A program made the translations under genes and the position numbers. Shown one piece after another: positions 1 to 8,641 of a stretch of 64,000 nucleotides of DNA (positions within the stretch are counted from its first letter, which is position 1; the number at the start of each line of letters is the position of its first letter). The notes below the pieces were generated by a model that was not told where the DNA came from, searched no databases, and worked only from the letters and a program-made list of their open reading frames with translations. The stretch is from Turnera subulata (taxonomy: Eukaryota > Streptophyta > Magnoliopsida > Malpighiales > Passifloraceae): NCBI GenBank assembly GCA_028386065.3, contig JAKUCV010002423.1, positions 3,732 through 67,731 of the forward strand, read 5' to 3'.

Positions 1-168
1 AAAAACTTTTGACACATCCAACAACAACATATATATCACATATACAATTGAAATCAACATATAATGATCATGCTACATCACATATAACATATCATATATA
101 TATGCATGAACATATCAACATATGCACATAAATCCGGTTTAGAGCTTCACAAGAGGCTCCGCTACCAC
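1..168 (-). other. Copia leader and primer-binding site
   Basis: AT-rich sequence without a credible gene. Read on the minus strand, the LTR end at 169 (..CTTACA) is followed at once by GTGGTAGCGGAGCC, a variant of the TGGTATCAGAGC primer-binding site that pairs with initiator tRNA-Met. This makes the stretch the start of the internal region of a minus-strand Copia element that runs off the left edge of the window. Confidence 0.6.
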
Positions 169-1698
169 TGTAAGTTTCCCTAGAGCTATTATGACACTCA
201 TAACAAGCACGACAAGCAGCGGAAGCACGAAAACTCAACGAAGAACCAAGTGAAGCATGCATAAACCGTATAACAATTTTACGTGCCTTGTTCGGTTGAG
301 GTCTTTCACCCAACTGTAGAATCGAATAAGTTAGAGCCAGACAAAAGCCTCGCCCCTCTACGGTATCCACACGAACCGTGACCAGCTTGGAATCGTCACA
401 CGAATCAAGCCTCGAGCTCCCCGGACTGATGTGCTAGCAACAAGAAAACCGGGATTGTGTATGTGTGTATGGTTTTCTTCCTTCTTTCACAAAGAATGAA
501 GAAGCTGAAGGTGAGTGTTTTTCTCAAGGCTCTCAAGACTCAAAAACGTTCAGAGAACACCAAGAGAGGAAGAGGATAACCAGATCATACCCATGCCAAA
601 TGAAGACATAGGTTAGTGGAAGTAATGGCCAACCTTGGCCCATCTCCCACTTAATCATGTCAAGACATGATAATGCCTCCACTAGACTTTCCAGCACAAC
701 ACACACCATAAGGTCTGATCTCTGGTCAATAATTCACCTAATTATTGTACCAAAACGACCCTGGTTCAACCATGGTCCAACCACAGTCCAACCATACCCG
801 GTCCAACCATTGTCCAACCACGGTTCAACCACCTGCTCGAATCAACGGTTCTATGTGTGTGACCCTGTAGGCACTTGTAACGTCCGGCAATAGTTATAAA
901 ATTCTCATTTTACAATTATAAGCAAAGAGCAGCGTCTAGCAACACATCATTGCTACCCGAACGACAAGATCAGTACTGATTCTCTATGCCTCGGAACATG
1001 TCATCGTCCCTTCGTCCCATTATCTAGATCAAACACGAGACATGGAATATGTCAATCTCGTATATGTTTAATCTATGTTTCTTGATCCCCGAGTTAACTG
1101 TATAAAACGAAAACCCCGTGATATCACCATATCACCCAATCCGAGCATGGCCATGCATTTAACAGTTCAACTCTATCAAGAAACCATCCGATAATATACC
1201 CGTTATATGGATTGGACGAATCCCCTTTTGATCAATCAAGACCCACTACATAATCATCATATACCCAATGATTACCCTTATGTCCACCCAGTTACGGGTG
1301 ACTAGGAATAATATCAAAGCACATGATTCATATGTTGGATACCTTGACGAACTCAGGTCGGAGGACAATACATCTATAAGAACCAATAATGACATACATA
1401 TAACGTTCCATGTAGGGTTCTTATGTGGGTCGGTCCAGTCCACAAGTTCTCCAACTTGTACCCGTATGTAGAATTCATATCACATATGCAATTCTCAACA
1501 TACGCTAGTCTTAATTTATTATTACAACCTATCCGTAATAATAATCAACTAGGGACATTTAAGAATATGAAATATTCTAGGGTTATAAGTATGTGCAAGC
1601 GTTTATCTCATAAATGATACTTATTAGAATAACCTTAATGTGTATACATGACTACAAATAATCATCCATGATTGGCTTTTGGGCATATTACACTAACA
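169..1698 (-). mobile_element. Copia-type LTR, about 1.5 kb
   Basis: On the minus strand it starts TGTTAGTGTAATATGCCC at 1698 and ends ..CTTACA at 169, so it has the TG..CA ends of an LTR, with a primer-binding site directly after it. Several copies of a CAACCACGGTCCAACCA-like motif lie at 770-835. No coding capacity is seen. The sequence from about 600 to 1698 is repeated at 1699-2795. Confidence 0.6.
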
Positions 1699-2795
1699 TC
1701 ATACTCACAAAAGCAAGGGACAAAGTGGCCAACAGCTTTGGCCAACATGATTAGCTTCTAGCTAATCATGTCTCCACTAACTCTTGGTGGGATTACACAT
1801 CACATGGCACTAATTATGGTTCAATAAATCAGACATTTAGTGAACCAAACCAGCCCAAAACGACCCTGGTCCAACCACGGTCCAACCACAAACTCAAATA
1901 CCTGTTTCAACCACGGTCCAACCATGGTTCAACCACCAGCTCGAATCAACGGCTCTAAGTGTGTGACCCTGTAGGCATTTGTAACGTCCGGCAATAATTG
2001 TAAACTCATTTATAATTATAAGCAAAGAGCGGCGTCTAGCAACACATCATTGCTACCCGAACGACAAGATCAGTACTGATTCATATGCCTCGCAAACATG
2101 TCATCGTCCCTTCGTCCCATTATCAAGATTAAACACGAGACATGGAATATGTCAATCTCGCATATGTTCAATCTCGGTTTCTTGATCCTCGAGTTAACCG
2201 CAAAAAAAACGAATACCTATGATATCACCATATCATAATCCGAGCATGGCCATGCATTTACGGTTCAACTCTATCAAGAATCCATCCGATAATATACCCG
2301 TTATATGGGTTGGACGAATCCCCTCTGGATCATACAAAACCCACTACACTTTTATCATATACCCAATGATTACACTAAGGTCTACTCATTTACGAAATAG
2401 CCAAGAGTAATATCAAAGTATACGACTCATATGTTGGGAACCTTGATGATCTCAGGTCTAAGGACAATACATATAAGAACCGCTATTGACAAATATATAA
2501 CGTTCCATGTAGCGTTCTTATATGGGTCGGTCCAGTCCACAAGTTCTCTAACTTGTACCCGTTTGTAGAATTCATATCACATATAAATTCTTAACATACG
2601 CTAGTCTTAATTTATTGTTACAACCCATCCATAATAATAATTGACTAGGGACATTTAAGAATATGAAATATTCTAGGGTGATAAATATGTGGAAGCGTTT
2701 ATCTCATAAACGATATTTATTGGAATAACCTTAATGTGTATGCATGACTACAAACAATCATCCATTGATTGGCTTTTGGGCATATTACACTAACA
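1699..2795 (-). repeat. Partial second copy of the Copia LTR, in tandem
   Basis: This stretch repeats the LTR part at about 600-1698 in the same order: the CAACCA-rich segment (1870-1935), GTCATCGTCCCTTCGTCCCA (2100), CCCGTTATATGG (2297) and the terminal GGGCATATTACACTAACA (2778-2795). It differs by scattered substitutions and small indels. The end at 2795 abuts a truncated Sirevirus LTR. The cause may be unequal recombination between LTRs or a tandem duplication within one LTR. Confidence 0.6.
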
Positions 2796-3364
2796 CGATG
2801 TTCATTTGGTTCGGAGAAATCAAATTAAAGCTGATCTTCATGGGAACATCGATGTTCCCTTGAAGAACATCAATGTTCATTTGCTTCGGTGAAAACAATT
2901 TAAAAGCATCAATTGATGGAACATCGATGTCTCAGAAGTGGACATCGATGTTTTGCTGTTGCAAAACATTTTTCAAGTGTAACGGTCATGAGAGCATCGA
3001 TGTTTGGGATGCCAACATCGATGTTCTGAGCTACTACCTATTTTTGAAAGATTGTTTGAAGGCAGGAACATCGATGTCTAAAGTCAAAACATCGATGTTC
3101 ATAGCTCAAAAAATATTTTTGTTATTGAAAGAATGCTATTGAATGCATGTGTAAAATTGATTTTGTTTTGAGCCAATGTCTAAGAATAATTGAGTGTTTT
3201 ACCCTTGTATAATTTAAGTTCCTAAGTCTTCTTGCTTGTCACTTCAATTCTTGTGCTCTTTGCTCTTTGATTGATTTCTTTTTGCTTGAAGATTGTCATC
3301 ATTTGAGTCATGGTTTGTCAATATCAAAACCTGTGTATGAGACAAGGAGGCATCAGTTCTAACA
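2796..3364 (-). repeat. Truncated 3' LTR of the Sirevirus-type element
   Basis: Matches the U3 part of the LTR at 11588-12157 (same palindrome pairs and the same terminal GGAGGCATCAGTTCTAACA). It keeps four palindrome pairs with first sites at 2847, 2922, 2995 and 3069. It breaks off at 2796, inside a CATCGATG palindrome, and joins another Copia LTR there. Confidence 0.75.
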
Positions 3365-3545
3365 ATTTCCCCCTTTTTGATAATGACAAACAATTGAAAG
3401 TATATGCCAAGTTTATGAGGAATTAGTATGTGCCAAGATTTATGAATTCATAAGGTAATTCCTCCTATGTTTTTCAAACTATGATTCCCCCTAACTTGGT
3501 GCATATATTTCTACTTATCTTCCCCCTTTTGGCATTAGCAAAAAG
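3365..3545 (-). promoter_or_regulatory. Three polypurine tracts next to the 3' LTR
   Basis: On the minus strand, tracts with a GGGGGAA core lie at about 3366-3380 (AAAAAGGGGGAAAT, touching the LTR), 3484-3493 and 3527-3540 (CAAAAGGGGGAAG). The one touching the LTR is the expected plus-strand primer of reverse transcription. Repeated PPTs are known from Sireviruses. A similar tract (AAAAGAAAGGGGGAAT) sits at about 5652-5668. Confidence 0.6.
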
Positions 3546-3628
3546 AAATATCAATGGCAAACTTTTTATTGAAATTGAAAAGACATAAAAGAAAACATAA
3601 GAGAGATAAGAGTTTAGAAAATTGGGCT

Positions 3629-4942
3629 TTAGTTCCCATCCTCATCATCATTATCATCATGTGATTGTTGTCCAACAATGTCTTCCTCTTCTTCTTCATC
3701 ACCATCATTGGCTTCTTCTCCATCACCCTCCACATCCATGGGATCACCTTCCTCATTCTCATCAAAGTCCTCATCATCACCATCACCCTCATCTTCAAAA
3801 TGGTAGCCATGAAGTGTGGTGTGATATGGTGGAGGCACATAGTTGACGCGGGCAAAGTAGGACCTAAAGGAGTGACCTTGTCTTTGCACTTCCGTGTCAA
3901 TCCTTTCTATTGCTCGGCCCATGCCGGTCATGCTCAATTGAAGGCTATGGATGGAATCTACAATGGACTCAAGGGTGACTCCGGAGGTTTGGCGTCGAGA
4001 AGTGGCTGCACAAGAACTTTTTGCTTGGGCAGTCCTTGGAGCTTGGTCGGAAGTTTGGCCGGGCCTTGGTTCTTCCACAGTTTTTCTGGTTTGGAAAGTG
4101 GCGTCACTTATCGCCCATATTTTGGTGTGAGGAACCTGTCCCCCTTTCCGGGCATCAACACCTGCATGCAATAAAATATCCAACACCAAGAAGGAATATG
4201 GCAAAGGATGCTCGGTGTATTGGGATGTATAATCCGACATGTGCATAAGCATAAAATCGTGCCCAATTAATTGGTGCATGGTGAATGATGGCATGAAGCA
4301 CTTTCATATCTTCAACGGACATGACGGTGTGATGTTCGTTTCTTGGCTTGATGACCCGGGTGAGAAGGTAGAATAGAACTCCATACTCCGGGTTAATGGA
4401 GTGGATGGTTGGCCTCCCGGAACTGTGTCGAACAAGAGTCGTGAAGCCAAGCTCATTCAGAAAGGGTGGTTCATGGGTTGTGGCCCAATGGTCACCTCCA
4501 TAGGATGCAATATCGTCTCCCTGAAATGGCAATACAGCACGCGTCCCGAATTCCTCCAATGTCATGGTAATGTACACTCCATTGACATTAGCGGAAAATG
4601 TGTCACCATCTCGTCGGAGAGTGGAGTAGAAGGCTCAGACGAAATCAGCACTATACTACCAGCCCCTGTTGGTCACGAATTCCCACAATCCCGATGCTTG
4701 AAGATAGGCTTCAAGGTGTGTGTAGTTCTTCTCCTTCGGTTCACCGGAAGATACCGTGGAGACGCAATTGAGCGCTTTGAGAAGAGTGAATGGAAGTTAT
4801 GGAGCTCGGTTCTTGTAGAGAACCAAACTGAGGTGCCTTCCACTGTAAATTGAGGAGCTGGACTTGAAGAGCCTCCTCTTTTCTTTGATGGTCTCTCCTT
4901 AGTGGGAGATTTGCCCATAGAGGATTTCTTCCCACCTGCCAT
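3629..4942 (-). pseudogene. Decayed additional ORF (putative plant transposon protein-like)
   Basis: Three overlapping minus-strand frames form one broken protein. The N-terminal part (4942-4673) is basic and Ser/Lys-rich. The middle (about 4700-4155) reads TNRGW..YSADFV..AFYSTLRRDGDTF..NGVYITMTLEEFG, which resembles the domain called putative plant transposon protein (Transposase_32), often found in extra ORFs of plant retroelements. The C-terminal part (4294-3629) ends in a very acidic tail of about 50 residues. Two in-frame stops lie after TNRGW and SADFV, and a frameshift lies near 4215. It is placed between pol and the 3' LTR, where Sireviruses carry an envelope-like or extra ORF. Function is unknown; the family call is by recognition only. 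Confidence 0.5.
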
Positions 4943-5034
4943 ACTTGAGAAAAATGAGTAGGAGAATGATGTGGAGAGTAAGTGTAGAATGAATGAACAG
5001 TAGAGAGTATTTAAAAGAGAGAAGGAGGCATCAA

Positions 5035-5640
5035 TATATATAAGGGAGCCATAATATAGCTGTTGAAGTGCTGAAAACAGGCTCCAACGGCTATATTTTT
5101 TGAAAAATAACGACGAAACATCGATGTCTGGTCAATAAAAATCGATGTTTCATGCTCTCCAACGGCTAGATTTTTTAAAAGTGACGTTTGAACATCGATG
5201 TTTGTAAGCAAAACATCGATGTTTTTGTGCCTCTGGAAGAAGTTGAAATGCGGCCAATCGAGACAACATCGATGTTGTATTCTTTCAACATCGATGTTTA
5301 AAAAACTACTGGATGAAAAATTTTCAAACTATAATGACAGAACATCGATGTCTTACCTGTGAGCATCGATGTTTAAAACTACTGGGAAGAAAAATACTTA
5401 CTAAAAACATCGATGTTCTGTGCATTCTGGCAAGGACTTGAGTGTGCACTGGATGGAACATCGATGTTGGCTCCTCAACATCGATGTTTTCAGCTACTGG
5501 TGGAATTTGATATCTGCTGAAGGCCAATGAACATCGATGTTTTGAGGACAAGATCGATGTTTTCAGCCTCTGGCCTAATTTTGGCGCAAGCTGAATTGAT
5601 CAAACATCAATTGTTTTGGTGACCATCATCGATGTTGCTT
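5035..5640 (-). promoter_or_regulatory. Internal promoter: palindrome array plus TATA box
   Basis: Directly upstream of the additional ORF on the minus strand there is a TATATATAA-type box (5035-5043), about 95 bp before the ATG at 4942. Upstream of it lie palindromes related to AACATCGATGTT at 5119/5140, 5193/5214, 5267/5289, 5343/5364, 5409, 5459/5479, 5532/5552 and 5605/5627 (starts of the CATCGATG core). Pair spacing is 20-22 bp and most pairs recur at 73-76 bp, as in the LTR. The LTR has its TATA box about 100 bp from its array; here the distance is about 75 bp. The arrangement suggests separate transcription of the ORF from a copy of the LTR enhancer. Confidence 0.55.
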
Positions 5641-5891
5641 GTTTCAGCAAGTCTTATTCCCCCTTTCTTTTGGCCTAAGTGAGGGGTACCTGTAAAACAA
5701 CTTAGAAAATACTCCGACGCTCATGTCAGTAAAGATCAATACAATAAAACAATACAAAAATGCACAGAAGAATGACTCTTTCTTCACGGGTTTTAGTAGT
5801 TTCGTCACGACTTACGACAGCAATCCTCTCGAGTATTCCACATTCTTCCAACATGAAATTTCGTATATGCCCTTACCGGCATCATGTCTGC

Positions 5892-5899
5892 TTATAAAT
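5892..5899 (+). promoter_or_regulatory. TATA box of the plus-strand ORF at 5935
   Basis: CTTATAAATA lies about 43 bp before an ATG in good plant context (AACCATGG). It is read on the strand opposite to the host retrotransposon. A start site is inferred from spacing only. Confidence 0.45.
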
Positions 5900-5934
5900 A
5901 CCAACCTCATACTTGGCCAAGCATATCTCAAACC

Positions 5935-6318
5935 ATGGACTCACCACTGAGGACTAGAACTACCTCTGATTCAGAGGAGTTAAGCTATACTTTTGGTACT
6001 CCTCTCTTTGGTGATTCTGATGTTGAGGAAAAGGTGAAGAAACGTTGCAAGCAGAGGAACATCCTTGGTCGTATGAAAGACACAACCATATCTCGCAAGC
6101 GTCAAAAGAAGCCGGTCACCAAGGAAACTGGTGATCCAAAGGGCAAAGGAGTAGCTCACAGTAGTACACCTCTGAAGACACTGGAGCAACTGAACTTAGC
6201 CCTGAAGAAGATCAGCTCTACTGTGATGCAGATTGAGATGGCCTGTATGGGACTTTCCTCCCAGGTTGAGAGTGTCCGCAATCATATAAAAGACCTAGAG
6301 AAGCAAGTAACTCTATAG
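5935..6318 (+). CDS. Unknown protein with basic and coiled-coil parts
   Basis: An open frame of 127 codons on the strand opposite to the retrotransposon. The start is chosen at AACCATGG, downstream of a TATAAATA box, not at the in-frame ATG at 5884. Residues 1-31 are acidic/Ser-Thr-rich. Residues about 32-75 are Lys/Arg-rich with KKRCKQR and RKRQKK, which could be nuclear-localisation signals. Residues about 80-127 (LEQLNLALKKI to KDLEKQVTL) look like a short coiled coil. The stop is followed by an AATAAA signal (6351). The 3' two thirds are duplicated at 6500-6787 with few changes. I do not recognise the family. It lies where pol of the host element is missing. Confidence 0.45.
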   Translation: MDSPLRTRTTSDSEELSYTFGTPLFGDSDVEEKVKKRCKQRNILGRMKDTTISRKRQKKPVTKETGDPKGKGVAHSSTPLKTLEQLNLALKKISSTVMQIEMACMGLSSQVESVRNHIKDLEKQVTL

Positions 6319-6430
6319 AGTGCTTCTTCTCTATTGTAATATGTTATGAAGAAATAAACAAGTCATTAAAAAAAATCTTGTAACAGTAGAAATTAAATAT
6401 TCCTCGATGAGACGATGTTCAAGCCGAAAA

Positions 6431-6485
6431 TGACGTCATATAGTGCGTCAATTAAAAAAAATTTCAGCAACTATTTATTTATAAA
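6431..6485 (+). promoter_or_regulatory. CRE/as-1-like motif pair with TATA box (copy 1)
   Basis: TGACGTCA (6431-6438) is followed 5 bp later by TGCGTCA (6444-6450) and, about 30 bp on, by TTTATAAA (6478-6485). Spaced TGACG motifs upstream of a TATA box are the plan of the plant ocs/as-1 element bound by TGA bZIP factors. Activity is inferred. Confidence 0.5.
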
Positions 6486-6499
6486 CTCCGCATGAGCAA

Positions 6500-6787
6500 A
6501 AGGTGAAGAAACGTTGCAAGCAGAGGAACATCCCTGGTCGTATGGAAGACACAGCCATATCTCGCAAGCGTCAAAAGAAGCCGGTCACCAAGGAAACTGG
6601 TGATCCAAAGGGCAAAGGAGTAGCTCACAGTAGTACACCTCTGAAGACACTGGAGCAACTGAACTTAGCCCTGAAGAAGATCAGCTCTACTATGATGCAG
6701 ATTGAGATGGCCTGTATGGGACTTTCCTCCCAGGTTGAGAGTGTCCGCAATCATGTAAAAGACCTAGAGAAGCAAGTAACTCTATAG
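6500..6787 (+). pseudogene. Duplicated 3' part of the unknown ORF
   Basis: Encodes nearly the same sequence as residues 33-127 of the ORF at 5935 (for example K to E, T to A and V to M changes). It lacks the ATG and the acidic N-terminus, because the unit starts inside the coding region. The upstream ATG at 6492 is out of frame. It is a by-product of the 469-bp duplication. Confidence 0.7.
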
Positions 6788-6900
6788 AGTGCTTGTTCTC
6801 TATTGTAATATGTTATGAAGAAATAAACAAGTCATTAAAAAAAAATCTAGTAACAGTAGAAATTAAATATTCCTTGATGAGACGATGTTCAAGCCGAAAA

Positions 6901-6955
6901 TGACGTCATAAAGCGCGTCAATTAAAAAAAATTCATCAACTATTTATTTATAAAC
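6901..6955 (+). promoter_or_regulatory. CRE/as-1-like motif pair with TATA box (copy 2)
   Basis: TGACGTCA (6901-6908), then GCGTCA (6915-6920) and TTTATAAA (about 6947-6955). This copy is the one nearest the ORF at 7341 and could drive it through a leader of roughly 360 nt. The leader holds several upstream ATGs, so an intron or another start site is possible. Confidence 0.45.
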
Positions 6956-7340
6956 TCCACATGAGCAAAAGCGGCTTTTGGGATTCGTATCCCTTTATTG
7001 AAAAACCATGATAGCCAGAGTGAAAGAGTAATGCATGTTAAAAGTGAGCTGAAAAACACAAGTGTTTGTATCCCGCCAACATGCAAAATAATAGAGCAAT
7101 AATGTAGGCAGTGGTAAAGATTTCAAAAAGGGAAAGCCTTGAGGAGCGTAAATAATTTGGAGTTTTGTGAAGAGAGAGGTCTGCTTTACCGTTTATCGAA
7201 AAATAGGTAGGGTCTAGTCTTTGAAAAAAAATAATCATATTTCTATAAATGGCAAAACAATGGTTGGTAAATAATCAAAAACATTTTAAGAAAAATACGA
7301 TTCAGAGAAAGAGAGATACACAAACCATATCAAGACAAAA

Positions 7341-8024
7341 ATGCCTGTTCCATCATCTGTCTTCTTTGTTGAGGGAGCCTTCTTAGGAAGGAGGAATCGG
7401 TTAGCCTATAGCCTGATAAATGAGCAACTAGAGGAACTGCCAAACGATCTTGGGAGGATGCCTCATTTGGTCTTCGTCGACGAGCTCTACTCGTCCAGGT
7501 TCTTTGTCACTCCAATGGAAGAGACGATTTTCCTGGAGGACCGAAGCACCCTGCGAGCTTCCTTCTATGGCTCGGCCAATTCCATGATGTTTCTCATCTC
7601 TGACAGGCTTCAGGAATTCCGGCTGGAGCCTTCTTGCCAAACTCTGAATGAAGGTAGCTTTTACCAAATTTCAATGACTGCTCAGAGTGTTCCGCGAGTG
7701 ACTGGCTTACCACCCACTTGGCCAAAAGTTCACCTTCTGGTTTGTAACTATAGAGGAATTACTAGGCGCTCCCATGAGTTCGAACGTAAATTGAGAGATC
7801 TGAAGAACCAGTACATGCCCAACATGGTTCTGCTCATAGAGACCTTGTTGCAGCCTGAAGATAATCATGGTGTCATCCCTCTGAGATTTCCTCCAACAAA
7901 CCGGTTCGAACTCCATGGCCAAAACAATTCAGGCGGAATGTGGTTCTCTTGGAATGATTGTATTAGAGTCAATATTACCAATGACCCTAACAGTTTCAGA
8001 GTCAACGCTGTACCCAATCGTTAA
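7341..8024 (+). CDS. Unknown protein, C-terminal part resembling LINE endonuclease
   Basis: An open frame of 227 codons (ACAAAAATGCC start) on the strand opposite to the host element. The first 130 residues are not recognised. From about residue 132 the pattern LLVCNYRG, then RKLRDL, YMPNMVLLIETLL and SGGMWFSWND resembles the N-terminal part of the endonuclease/exonuclease/phosphatase domain of plant LINE proteins (typically NCRG.., P..L.L.ET, GG.W..W). The catalytic Glu of LIETLL is kept; the Asp/His motifs of the C-terminal half are absent because the frame stops. It may be a captured and fused LINE piece or an independent gene. An A/T-rich tail with AATAAT repeats follows (8030). Its openness over 684 bp within decayed DNA is notable. 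Confidence 0.4.
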   Translation: MPVPSSVFFVEGAFLGRRNRLAYSLINEQLEELPNDLGRMPHLVFVDELYSSRFFVTPMEETIFLEDRSTLRASFYGSANSMMFLISDRLQEFRLEPSCQTLNEGSFYQISMTAQSVPRVTGLPPTWPKVHLLVCNYRGITRRSHEFERKLRDLKNQYMPNMVLLIETLLQPEDNHGVIPLRFPPTNRFELHGQNNSGGMWFSWNDCIRVNITNDPNSFRVNAVPNR

Positions 8025-8339
8025 AGCAAATAATAATAAAAATATTTATGCTTATGCATGTGTATGAGATAAATCACCTCTTTATGAATGTTCAACATCA
8101 AGCTAGCATTCCTCGACTTGATTTATTATGCACTACATGCTATGCGAGTCAAAAGAACCATCTTGTGCTCTCGAGTTGCAATATTTTATTATGATCCTGC
8201 TGCCCAAATTTTAACTTCATACAAAATTAATTTACTTCAAGATCTTTTCTTAACCAAGACAAATTTAGGTACTCAAGACTCTATTATTACTTATGAGTGA
8301 TATGTATGAGTACAATGTGTATCGAATAAAAAAAAAATG

Positions 8340-8640
8340 ATAGCAAGATTTCAACCAAAAGATGATCGTTTTCAACATTACCACTCATCCTTGTATTTCT
8401 ACAAGGATCAATAAAGTATGGCAACTTTTAAGGACTTGGATGCTTCTCCATTTATGTGCTCGGAGCATCCGCTATCAAGGTACTAAAGTACACTTGATGC
8501 CTTCAAGCATACCTACAAAACAAATCAATGAGTTTTTGGTACCCAAATTTTCTTGGGTCCTTGAGTGTTAGAGACATAATGGTAATAAGCTTCATCTTGT
8601 GCCCAATGCCTATGCGTTGTAAAGCAAACAGGAGCAATAT
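8340..8640 (-). pseudogene. Truncated start of Copia pol (protease)
   Basis: After the gag stop, other minus-strand frames continue with GPKKIWVPK-like and LDSGCSEHM sequence (about 8570-8465). DSGCS.HM is the aspartic protease motif at the start of Copia pol. Stops and frameshifts follow, and similarity ends near 8340 where the plus-strand cassette begins. Integrase, reverse transcriptase and RNase H are missing. Confidence 0.55.
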
Positions 8641-8641
8641 G

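Larger units (their letters stand above)
6031..6970 (+). repeat. Tandem duplication, unit about 469 bp
   Basis: The segment from AAGGTGAAGAAACG (6031) to CATGAGCAAA (6499) is repeated at 6500-6970 with only scattered differences. Each unit holds the 3' part of the unknown ORF, its poly(A) region, a TGACGTCA element and a TATA box. The near identity points to a recent event compared with the decay of the surrounding element. Confidence 0.85.

Noticed and set aside
3622..4174. Plus-strand frames opposite the additional ORF
   Set aside because: They are shadows of the minus-strand acidic tail and its repeats; no protein family is recognisable.
5935..8024. An endogenous pararetrovirus as the source of the plus-strand cassette
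   Set aside because: TGACG-type promoter motifs are suggestive, but no movement, coat or polymerase domain is visible and neither ORF matches a family I know. It is left as an open question, not called.
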